From: an uncultured Bacteroidales bacterium
GTDB lineage: Bacteria > Bacteroidota > Bacteroidia > Bacteroidales > Paludibacteraceae
Length of the DNA: 64,000 nucleotides
Direction: 5' to 3'
NCBI GenBank assembly: GCA_946404495.1
Contig: CAMJDT010000005.1
Coordinates: 1 to 64,000, forward strand
Positions within the stretch are counted from its first letter, which is position 1, and the number at the start of each line of letters is the position of its first letter. Position numbers and translations under genes: made by a program. Below the pieces are notes generated by a model. The model was not told the origin of the DNA and did not search any database. It worked only from the letters and a program-made list of their open reading frames with translations. This document shows, piece after piece, positions 10,371 to 18,247 of this stretch.

Positions 10371-10389
10371 ATGATGTAATGATGTAATG
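10371..10389 (+). repeat. Octamer array ATGATGTA x2.4 between prfA and rsmE
   Basis: Direct repeat; third partial unit holds rsmE ATG. Confidence 0.8.
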
Positions 10390-11100
10390 TATTTGTTCTA
10401 TTGTCCGAATATTGAGACGTGTCAGGTGCTGTCCGAGGAGGAGAGCGGTCACGCCGTGCGGGTGCTGCGCTACGGGGTAGGGGACGAGATCCTCATCACC
10501 GACGGCCGCGGTACGACCTACAAGGCGGTCATCACGGCTGCGCATCCCAAGAAATGCGAATATCGTATCCTCTCGTCCGAACGCCAGCAGCGCGGACACG
10601 ACTTCTATCTGCATATTGCGATCGCACCGACCAAGAACATCGAGCGACTGGAATGGATGATCGAGAAATGCACCGAGATTGGTGTGGACGAGATCACTCC
10701 CTTGCTCTGCCGTTTCTCCGAACGCAAGCAACTGCGTACTGATCGACTGGAGAAGATCATCCTCTCCGCCGCCAAGCAGAGCCTGACGCCCTATCTGCCT
10801 ACGTTGAACGAGCTGACTGCGTACGATACCTTTGTCCGCGAGCATCGTCCCGACCCGAACTCGCAGTGCTTCATCGCACATTGCTACGAGAGTGAGAAAC
10901 GACTGTTACGCAACGAGATCGTCTTGGGTAAGAATATCACCGTACTGATAGGTCCGGAGGGCGATTTCTCCGAAAAGGAAGTGCAGGACGCACTCGCGGC
11001 GGGCTACCTGCCGGTGTCGCTGGGCAATTCGCGGCTCAGAACCGAGACGGCAGGCGTAGTAGCGTGTCACACGGCAATCCTATTGAACGAAAAAGAATAG
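10387..11100 (+). CDS. rsmE: 16S rRNA m3U1498 methyltransferase RsmE
   Basis: SGHAVRVLR, IAPTKNIERLEWMIEKCTEIGV, IGPEGDFS, SLGNSRLRTETA. Confidence 0.95.
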   Translation: MYLFYCPNIETCQVLSEEESGHAVRVLRYGVGDEILITDGRGTTYKAVITAAHPKKCEYRILSSERQQRGHDFYLHIAIAPTKNIERLEWMIEKCTEIGVDEITPLLCRFSERKQLRTDRLEKIILSAAKQSLTPYLPTLNELTAYDTFVREHRPDPNSQCFIAHCYESEKRLLRNEIVLGKNITVLIGPEGDFSEKEVQDALAAGYLPVSLGNSRLRTETAGVVACHTAILLNEKE

Positions 11101-11745
11101 ATGAACTCTCTCATAGAGATAGACCAAGCCTGGCTGCTGTGGATCAATGCGCAGCATAGCTCGTGGGCAGATGTACTGATGTGGTATATCAGTTCGCGTT
11201 GGCTGTGGATTCCGCTCTATGTAGGAATAGCCGCCCTCATCTGGTGGCGCTTCGGCTGGCGGCGTGCCCTGTGGATCATAGCAATCATGGGCTGCGCCGT
11301 AGGTCTGGCCGATTGGCTGACAACGCTGATGAAGCACACCATTTGCCGTCCGCGTCCGACCCATGAACCGGCACTGGAGGGAATGATTCATATCGTCAAC
11401 GGCTACACGGGAGGACAGTACGGTTTTCCCTCGTCGCATGCCTCCAACACCTGTGTGGTAGCGCTGCTCTTCTCGCTGATATGGACGCGCCCTGAGCCGG
11501 TAGCGGCACGAAAAATCAGCCGCGCCTCGTGGGCGTGGCTGCTATGGATCTGGGTAGCGCTGAACTGCTACTCGCGCATGTATCTCGGGGTGCATTATCC
11601 TGGGGATATAGCGGTGGGCCTCATTGTGGGGGCGGCGGTGGCGGCAGGAGCATACGCGTTGTATCGGGTAAGTCCTCCGGCACGCTTAAGCGGTTCATCG
11701 GCGGCTGCGGCATGCGCGGATGCGCCGCAGAACGGTGGTTCATAA
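11101..11745 (+). CDS. PAP2 superfamily phosphatase
   Basis: KHTICRPRP, FPSSHASN, RMYLGVHYPGD. Confidence 0.93.
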   Translation: MNSLIEIDQAWLLWINAQHSSWADVLMWYISSRWLWIPLYVGIAALIWWRFGWRRALWIIAIMGCAVGLADWLTTLMKHTICRPRPTHEPALEGMIHIVNGYTGGQYGFPSSHASNTCVVALLFSLIWTRPEPVAARKISRASWAWLLWIWVALNCYSRMYLGVHYPGDIAVGLIVGAAVAAGAYALYRVSPPARLSGSSAAAACADAPQNGGS

Positions 11746-12043
11746 ACCGGTCGAACTGCTCGGGACTCAGTATCTGCTTCAGCTCCTCGGTAGCCTGCTG
11801 CATGTACTGCAAGTTCTCCGCTCGCGTAAGGCCCTTATGACGCAGCACGGCATACTTGAGGTGCAAGCGATAGAGGGTGTCGCGCGTCAGGGTATCGGTG
11901 ATATCCAACTCACGCGTCAGACGTTCGGTCTGCTTGAGCGCTTCCTCTTCCGCCGTACGCGGAGGCAGCTTCTCTTCCGGAGGTTCCTGCGCAAAGGCCG
12001 TCGAGGCTAACAGGAATAGAATGATGAGGATACTGTTTCTCAT
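11621..12043 (-). CDS. Secreted Spy/CpxP-like small protein
   Basis: Signal peptide; helical LSPEQFDRFMNH; overlaps PAP2 gene 3' end by 125 nt. Confidence 0.65.
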   Translation of the reverse strand: MRNSILIILFLLASTAFAQEPPEEKLPPRTAEEEALKQTERLTRELDITDTLTRDTLYRLHLKYAVLRHKGLTRAENLQYMQQATEELKQILSPEQFDRFMNHRSAAHPRMPQPPMNRLSVPEDLPDTTRMLLPPPPPPQ

Positions 12044-12090
12044 TTGTAAACAAGGTTAAAACCGCAATACTAACAACAAAAACCGTGCCA

Positions 12091-13308
12091 ATGAAGGCCG
12101 AAACATTCATAGCAAGACGCCTCTATTACGGCAATACGTCGTCGCACGCCAAACCGGCGGTGCGTGTCGCATTGATAGGTATGATCATCGGAGTGATGGT
12201 GATGATGATAACGGTATCCGTCGTAGTAGGCTTCAAGCGAACGATCGTGAGCAAGGTCACGGGTTTCGGCGCGCATATTCAGGTGGTCAGTTTCCGCTCC
12301 AACAATACCTACGAATACGAACCTATCTCTGTCTCGGATACGCTCGTTGAGCAATTGAGGACGATTCCGCACGTAAGCGAGGTCAATGTGTTTGCCACCA
12401 AACCCGGTATCGTCAAGACGGACAGTGCTTTTCAAGGCGTCGTGTTTAAGGGTACGGATTACTGGCGTTGGTTTGAGGACAACCTCGTGCGCGGCACGTT
12501 GCCGGAAGGGGAGCGGGAGGTGATGATCAGTCAGCGGCTCGGACGGCTGATGAAGCTGGATGTGGATAGCTCTATGCTCTGCTATTTCGTCGGCGACGAG
12601 GTGCGCGTGCGTAAGTTCCGTATATCTGGAATCTATGAGACCGGCCTCGGCGAGTTTGACGAACGCTTTGTACTGGGTGCGGTGTCGGTAGTAAGACGCC
12701 TCAACGACTGGGACGACGACGAGGTGTCGGGCATCGAGATACTCATCGACGATATGCGCCATTTAGAGGAGACCCGCGATGCCGTCTATTTCGCTACCGC
12801 CAACCGCTTTGACGAAGACGACCCGCAGCCGCTCTATACGCGCGATCTGGTGGATCTGAACTATCAGATATTCTCCTGGCTCGACCTCTTGGATATGAAC
12901 GTGTGGGTGATCCTGATCTTGATGCTCTCGGTCAGCGGATTCAATATCGTATCGGGTCTCATCATTATGATGCTGGATAATATCCGCCTGATCGGTCTGC
13001 TGAAATCGCTGGGTGCGGACAACCGTTTCATCCGGCGTATCTTCATCACCGACGCCTGTATGCTGGTGCTGAAAGGTATGCTTTGGGGCAATGTGATAGC
13101 GCTTATTCTTTGCGCCGTGCAATACTTCACTCACGTGCTGCCGCTGGATGCCGCTACCTACTATGTGTCCTCTGTGCCCGTTGCCTTCCCCTGGCTCGGA
13201 TTCGTGGCACTCAATGCCGGCATACTACTCGTCAGCTTCCTCGTGCTGCTCGCTCCCTCCGCGATCGTTACCCGTATATCCCCCGCCCAAGTAATGCGTT
13301 TTGAATAA
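12091..13308 (+). CDS. FtsX-like (LolC/E-type) ABC transporter permease
   Basis: MKAETFIARRLYYG N-terminus, FtsX membrane topology, C-terminal ISPAQVMRFE. Confidence 0.9.
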   Translation: MKAETFIARRLYYGNTSSHAKPAVRVALIGMIIGVMVMMITVSVVVGFKRTIVSKVTGFGAHIQVVSFRSNNTYEYEPISVSDTLVEQLRTIPHVSEVNVFATKPGIVKTDSAFQGVVFKGTDYWRWFEDNLVRGTLPEGEREVMISQRLGRLMKLDVDSSMLCYFVGDEVRVRKFRISGIYETGLGEFDERFVLGAVSVVRRLNDWDDDEVSGIEILIDDMRHLEETRDAVYFATANRFDEDDPQPLYTRDLVDLNYQIFSWLDLLDMNVWVILILMLSVSGFNIVSGLIIMMLDNIRLIGLLKSLGADNRFIRRIFITDACMLVLKGMLWGNVIALILCAVQYFTHVLPLDAATYYVSSVPVAFPWLGFVALNAGILLVSFLVLLAPSAIVTRISPAQVMRFE

Positions 13309-13312
13309 TGAA

Positions 13313-13335
13313 CTAATTTTTAATTTTTAATTTTG
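13313..13335 (+). repeat. Heptamer array AATTTTT x2 + AATTTTG
   Basis: TAA at 13314, 13321, 13328 (three frames); TTG of GSCFA gene at 13333. Confidence 0.9.
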
Positions 13336-14127
13336 AACTTCTTCACCCCTATATCGATTCCCCGTTCCGAGTGGACAATTACGTATGACGATAAGTTGCT
13401 GCTGCTCGGTTCGTGTTTTGCGAATAACATAGCTCGCAAACTCAGGGAGTACTTTTTCCGCGTGACGGTCAATCCGACGGGTACGCTCTATAACCCCGTT
13501 TCGATTGCGCGGCATATCGATTTGATCGCCGAGCACGATGTGGCGATTATTACCTTTGGCACCGCTTGGGTGTATGTGGATAAGGCTACGGGCGAGGTAG
13601 TGGACAACTGTCAGAAGCGTCCGGCAAGCGATTTTATTCGCCGTCGAATGAGCGTAGATGAGATCGTAGAGTTGTGGCAAAGTGTCGTTGAAAAGCATGC
13701 GAATAAACGATTTGTGTTTACGGTATCTCCTATTCGTCATCTAAAAGACGGTCTGCACGAGAATCAACTATCGAAGGCAACCCTGCTGCTCGCCATTGAA
13801 AAACTGAACAATATCAACTGTCAATTGTCAACTATCAATTACTTCCCGTCCTACGAAATCCTGATGGATGAGCTGCGTGACTACCGCTTCTATGCCTCGG
13901 ATATGATGCATCCCTCCGAGACCGCAATCGACTATATTTGGGAGCGGTTTGAGAAGACCTATTTATATAAGGATGAGAACCGCGAGACAATGCGCGTCTT
14001 GCATCAGTTGTATCTCGACCGCAACCACCGGCCGCTCTATCCCGATAGCGACGACTATCGCCGCTTTCAGGCCGCGACCGAAGCCCGTGCGGATGAGCTG
14101 AGAAAACGTTATCCCTGGATAGAATAA
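13333..14127 (+). CDS. GSCFA domain-containing protein
   Basis: LLLGSCFANNI, VSPIRHLKDGLHENQLSKATLLLA, YFPSYEI, DMMHPSE. Confidence 0.92.
   Translation: MNFFTPISIPRSEWTITYDDKLLLLGSCFANNIARKLREYFFRVTVNPTGTLYNPVSIARHIDLIAEHDVAIITFGTAWVYVDKATGEVVDNCQKRPASDFIRRRMSVDEIVELWQSVVEKHANKRFVFTVSPIRHLKDGLHENQLSKATLLLAIEKLNNINCQLSTINYFPSYEILMDELRDYRFYASDMMHPSETAIDYIWERFEKTYLYKDENRETMRVLHQLYLDRNHRPLYPDSDDYRRFQAATEARADELRKRYPWIE
13805..13839 (+). repeat. Heptamer array TATCAAC/TGTCAAT embedded in GSCFA CDS
   Basis: Encodes NNINCQLSTIN in frame. Confidence 0.85.
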
Positions 14128-14183
14128 ATATCAATTATCAAATAATCGTTCCGAAAGGATAAGAATTGTCAATTATCAATTGT
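14128..14183 (+). repeat. Two short TATCAAT heptamer segments (14128-14142, 14163-14183)
   Basis: 7-bp periodicity, stop-free units. Confidence 0.75.
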
Positions 14184-14184
14184 T

Positions 14185-14862
14185 GTGACCGTACTCTACG
14201 AAGACAATCATATCATAGCCGTCAACAAGACCTGTAACGAGATCGTGCAGGGCGATAAGACGGGTGACACGCCGCTGAGCGAGACCGTCAAGGCCTATAT
14301 CAAGGACAAATACCATAAGCCCGGTGAGGTTTTCTTGGGCGTGACGCATCGTCTGGACCGTCCTACGAGCGGGGTAGTGCTCTTTGCCCGTACCTCGAAG
14401 GCGCTGACGCGGCTGAACGATATGTTCCGCTCGCACGATCAGATACGCAAAACCTATTGGGCCATCGTGCAGGGCGTACCCAAAGCCGCAGAAGCCAGAC
14501 TGGAGAACTACCTCGTAAGAAACGAGAAACTCAATAAATCCTTTATCACGCGTGCCGATACCAAGGATGCCAAACTTGCGGTACTGAGTTACCGCACGCT
14601 GGCGGTAGGGGAGCGCTACTCGCTACTGGAGATCGACCTCGAGACCGGACGGCATCATCAGATCCGCTGCCAACTCGCTGCTATCGGTTGCCCGATTAAG
14701 GGCGACCTCAAGTACGGAGCGCACCGTTCGAATCCGGACGGAGGCATCTCGCTCCACGCCCGCAGTATCCGATTCATTCATCCCGTATCCAAACAGGAGA
14801 TCACCATCGAAGCTCCCGTGCCCGACGATCCCCTATGGCATACCCTAACCACTAACCTATAA
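14185..14862 (+). CDS. RluA family pseudouridine synthase
   Basis: HRLDRPTSGVVLFARTSKA; GRHHQIR. Confidence 0.93.
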   Translation: MTVLYEDNHIIAVNKTCNEIVQGDKTGDTPLSETVKAYIKDKYHKPGEVFLGVTHRLDRPTSGVVLFARTSKALTRLNDMFRSHDQIRKTYWAIVQGVPKAAEARLENYLVRNEKLNKSFITRADTKDAKLAVLSYRTLAVGERYSLLEIDLETGRHHQIRCQLAAIGCPIKGDLKYGAHRSNPDGGISLHARSIRFIHPVSKQEITIEAPVPDDPLWHTLTTNL

Positions 14863-14886
14863 CCTATAACCAATAACCTATAACCT
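14845..14886 (+). repeat. Heptamer array CTAACCA/ATAACCT
   Basis: Encodes LTTNL* of the RluA-family gene; TAA in every unit. Confidence 0.92.
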
Positions 14887-14954
14887 TTATCCGTTCACCG
14901 TTATATTCCGAATTTGAAAGAGTGTTGTCCAAATCTCAAATAATGAATGATTTA

Positions 14955-14987
14955 TTTGTGTATTTGACAAAAAATCGCTATCTTTGC
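14955..14987 (+). promoter_or_regulatory. Promoter for acyl-CoA ligase
   Basis: TTTG-N20-TATCTTTG. Confidence 0.65.
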
Positions 14988-15013
14988 AGCCGCTTTTGAT
15001 GATAATAAGGAAT

Positions 15014-16669
15014 ATGAATACGCCAAATAGACATCTCTTTTCATTTTTGAATGAGACAATTCCCGCAAATTGGGAGCGTCCCGCCTTTACCGACTACGGA
15101 CGTCCGACGGCTTATACATACGCACAAGCATCGGAAACGATGGCTCGATTGAGCCTGTTATATACTCAGTATGATATCCAACGTGGCGACCGTATAGCGC
15201 TGTACGGACCCAACTCGTCCAACTGGGCGGTAGCGTTCTTCTCGATACTGGCGCACGGAGCGGTGGTAGTAAGTATCCTGCCGGATTTCACGCCCGAGGA
15301 TGCGGCTAAGTTGGTTAACCACAGCGAAACGAAACTGCTATTGGCTTCGTCGGCGCTGATTGCCAAGATGGATCGCGAGTCGATGCCGGATCTGAAGGCC
15401 GTGGTTTCGCTCAATGACTTCAGCGAACTGCCCGAATTGGAGCAAGCGTTGACCCCCGCGGATATACACTATCGAGACGATAACTTCGACGAGCTCGCGC
15501 TCATCAACTATACCTCCGGCACGACCAGCAGCCCCAAGGGCGTGATGCTGACCTACCGCTCGCTATCGACCAATCTCACCTTCATCACCGAACATTTCTA
15601 TACTACACCTGATATGAAGTATGTGTCAATCCTTCCGTTGGCGCATATGTTTGGTATGTCGTTTGAGTTGATCTATCACTTCGCGGCGGGTGTACCTCTG
15701 TACTTCTTGACCAAACTGGCCGCACCGATCGTGCTGCAGGCCTATCAGGAGTGCAAACCGTATCTGGTATTCTCCGTTCCGATGGTATTGGAGAAGATTT
15801 ATCAGAAGAAACTCAGAGACATCGTGACGAAGCCTTTGTTCCGCTTCTGCTGGAATATCCCGGGAATAGGAATGCTGATTCGCCGACGTATCGGCAAGGA
15901 GTTGCGCGCTGCCTTTGGCGGTAATATCCAGAAGGTGATCATCGGCGGTGCTGCATTGAACGAGGAGGTGGAGCGTTGCCTGATGGATGTGGGTTTCCCG
16001 CTCATCGTAGGCTACGGCCTGACGGAGTGCGGACCGCTGATCGGCTACAGCGACTGGAAGGAGTTCAAGCCCCGCAGTTGCGGTAAGGTAGTAGATAGGA
16101 TGGAACTCAGAATCGACTCCTCGGATCCCACAACGATTGCGGGTGAGGTGCAGGTACGCGGCGAGGCCGTCATGACCGGCTATTATCGCAACGAGGAAGC
16201 TACGGCTGCCACCTTCACCAAGGACGGTTGGCTGCGTACGGGCGACTTAGGTGTCGTGGATAAAGAAGGAAATATCTTCCTCCGCGGTCGCTGCAAGACG
16301 ATGTTGCTGTCCTCTAGCGGACAGAATATCTACCCCGAGGAGATCGAGTCACTACTGAATATGCAGCCCGGTATTGCCGAGTCGCTCATCGTTCAGCGTG
16401 ATAACAAACTGGTGGCACTCATCTATCCCGACCAGGAAGCGGAGAAGAAGGAGCGTGCACGCAATCGTCATCGTAAGGGTGCGCATACGCGTACGAAGGA
16501 ACAGGTGGCGGAGGCCGTAACGAAGGATATAATGACAGCCATAGAACACGCCGTCAAGCATGTAAACGAACATCTGCCGCAGTATAGCCAGATCTTGTCG
16601 TACGAACTGAGGACTGAAGAGTTTAAGAAGACCCCGAAACGGTCTATCAAGCGTTTCTTGTATTCCTAA
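15014..16669 (+). CDS. AMP-binding long-chain acyl-CoA ligase
   Basis: YTSGTTSSPKGVML, GYGLTECGP, GWLRTGDLG, KKTPKRSIKRFLY. Confidence 0.93.
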   Translation: MNTPNRHLFSFLNETIPANWERPAFTDYGRPTAYTYAQASETMARLSLLYTQYDIQRGDRIALYGPNSSNWAVAFFSILAHGAVVVSILPDFTPEDAAKLVNHSETKLLLASSALIAKMDRESMPDLKAVVSLNDFSELPELEQALTPADIHYRDDNFDELALINYTSGTTSSPKGVMLTYRSLSTNLTFITEHFYTTPDMKYVSILPLAHMFGMSFELIYHFAAGVPLYFLTKLAAPIVLQAYQECKPYLVFSVPMVLEKIYQKKLRDIVTKPLFRFCWNIPGIGMLIRRRIGKELRAAFGGNIQKVIIGGAALNEEVERCLMDVGFPLIVGYGLTECGPLIGYSDWKEFKPRSCGKVVDRMELRIDSSDPTTIAGEVQVRGEAVMTGYYRNEEATAATFTKDGWLRTGDLGVVDKEGNIFLRGRCKTMLLSSSGQNIYPEEIESLLNMQPGIAESLIVQRDNKLVALIYPDQEAEKKERARNRHRKGAHTRTKEQVAEAVTKDIMTAIEHAVKHVNEHLPQYSQILSYELRTEEFKKTPKRSIKRFLYS

Positions 16670-17543
16670 ATTCCGTAGGCGAGACGCCGACGGCTTTCTT
16701 GAAGAACTTGCAGAAACTGCTTTCGCTGCCGAAGTTGAGCGCGAAGGCGGTTTCTTTTATGGAGGCCTCGGGACTGCTGAGCCGCTGTTTGGCCTCCTTG
16801 AGAATCATCTGACTGATGATCTGTTGGGGCGAGTCACCCGTGGTCTCGGTGCAGATATGATGCAGGTAGGCGGGAGTGATATGCATCTGCTCGGCGTACC
16901 AACCTACGCGGCGTTCGACCAATCCGTAGGTGTAGAGCAACTCATAGAATCGGAGGTACAGCTCTTTGGTTCGCTCTCCGCTGGTGCGTTCGCTGTTGGT
17001 CATCTGCCTCTCGTCGTTATCTTTGTCCACATCGATCCAACTCATGAACTCCAGCACGATCGCTTGACCTTGTAGAAAAGCGATACGGCGCCGCATCCGT
17101 TCAACCTTTGATGTCTTAGTCTCGACAATATTATCCGCATAGAAATGGATGAGCCCCTCGTAGGCACTGATGAGGCGTACCTGTCGGCGTGTGAGATGCA
17201 GGATAGGGTGGACCAGCACGTAGCGCAACTTGCGCATCCAGTTCGGCTCCTCCTTCATGCAGGCGTAGAGGATATCATCCAGCGACTTGGCTTTCAGCGC
17301 ATAGATGGTACAGCGGAAATCCTCCGACTCAACCCGTTCATTGGGCACCTGGTCGGCCGCCGACATCAGCAAGTCGAACTTACCGATATGCTTCTTCTCA
17401 CCGCGATAGATCATCTCCATATGTCCGCTCTGACAGAGTAGCATATACGCGCTATCAGGGTGCTCCTGCCGGTGTTCCAGCAGAGCCTCCACGCTACTGA
17501 GCGTCACAATATCCCTGAATGTCCATCGCTTGGTAACGATCAT
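16647..17543 (-). CDS. AraC-family transcriptional regulator
   Basis: C-terminal AraC HTH: IKETAFALNFGSESSFCKFFKKAVGVSPTEFR. Confidence 0.9.
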   Translation of the reverse strand: MIVTKRWTFRDIVTLSSVEALLEHRQEHPDSAYMLLCQSGHMEMIYRGEKKHIGKFDLLMSAADQVPNERVESEDFRCTIYALKAKSLDDILYACMKEEPNWMRKLRYVLVHPILHLTRRQVRLISAYEGLIHFYADNIVETKTSKVERMRRRIAFLQGQAIVLEFMSWIDVDKDNDERQMTNSERTSGERTKELYLRFYELLYTYGLVERRVGWYAEQMHITPAYLHHICTETTGDSPQQIISQMILKEAKQRLSSPEASIKETAFALNFGSESSFCKFFKKAVGVSPTEFRNTRNA

Positions 17544-17550
17544 TGGTGAA

Positions 17551-17588
17551 TATCAATTATCAATTGTCAACTGTCAATTATCAACTGT
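17551..17588 (-). repeat. Heptamer array (minus strand AATTGAT/AGTTGAC)
   Basis: Contains TGA stop of the YigZ-like gene. Confidence 0.93.
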
Positions 17589-17958
17589 TCTCGAGTGCTG
17601 CTTTTGCGGCTTCGCGGTAGGCCACCATCAAGCCGCCTGTTCCCAGCAGCGTTCCGCCGAAGTAACGCACCACAACGACCAGCACCTTATCCAGATTCCG
17701 TGCATCGATGCTGCGCAGTATTGGCAGACCCGCCGTGCCGTGCGGTTCGCCGTCGTCCTTGGTGCGCCAGAGATCTTCGCCTAAGCGATAGGCGTAGCAT
17801 ACATGTCGCGCGTCGTGGTATTTCTTCTTGTACCACGCGATACGCGCCTTGGCGGCATCCTCGTCGGCGATAGGCTCTGCAAAAGCGAGAAACTTACTCC
17901 CGCGATCCTTGTAGATCCCTTTGCCGGAACCCGTGTATATTTGTCGTTCGTTGGCCAT
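17581..17958 (-). CDS. YigZ/IMPACT (UPF0029) family protein, N-terminal domain only
   Basis: ARHVCYAYRLG, DDGEPHGTAGLPIL, VVVRYFGGTLLGTGGL. Confidence 0.88.
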   Translation of the reverse strand: MANERQIYTGSGKGIYKDRGSKFLAFAEPIADEDAAKARIAWYKKKYHDARHVCYAYRLGEDLWRTKDDGEPHGTAGLPILRSIDARNLDKVLVVVVRYFGGTLLGTGGLMVAYREAAKAALENS

Positions 17959-17966
17959 CGTTATAC

Positions 17967-18000
17967 TAAAAAACAGAAGCGAGTGAATCTCACCCGCTTC
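17967..18000 (-). terminator. Intrinsic terminator after tRNA-Lys
   Basis: Minus strand GAAGCGGGTGA-GATTC-ACTCGCTTC followed by TGTTTTTT. Confidence 0.75.
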
Positions 18001-18006
18001 CTCTTT

Positions 18007-18082
<76 letters not shown>

Positions 18083-18125
18083 CTGCTTTTTAGGTGCCAA
18101 AAGGCATTTTTTCTCAAAAGCGGGT

Positions 18126-18158
18126 GCAAAAGTACTGCTTTTTTTTGATATATGCAAA
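18126..18158 (-). promoter_or_regulatory. Promoter for tRNA-Lys
   Basis: TTTGCATATATCAAAAAAAAGCAGTACTTTTGC on minus strand. Confidence 0.75.
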
Positions 18159-18183
18159 TTTTTTGACAAAAAAAGTATTTTTT

Positions 18184-18216
18184 TTTGCATATTTGCAATA
18201 TTTGTTGTAAATTTGC
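18184..18216 (+). promoter_or_regulatory. Promoter for CHAT gene
   Basis: TTTGCATATTTGCAATATTTGTTGTAAATTTGC. Confidence 0.7.
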
Positions 18217-18247
18217 ACCGAATTTTGGCCCTGAAAGGAGAAAAACT

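Noticed and set aside
14128-14183. Further support for the all-frame stop model
   Set aside because: Units here (TATCAAT) are stop-free in the gene direction; counted as an exception.
17545-17590. Transposon terminal inverted repeats
   Set aside because: Heptamer arrays lack paired ends, target duplications or an enclosed element.
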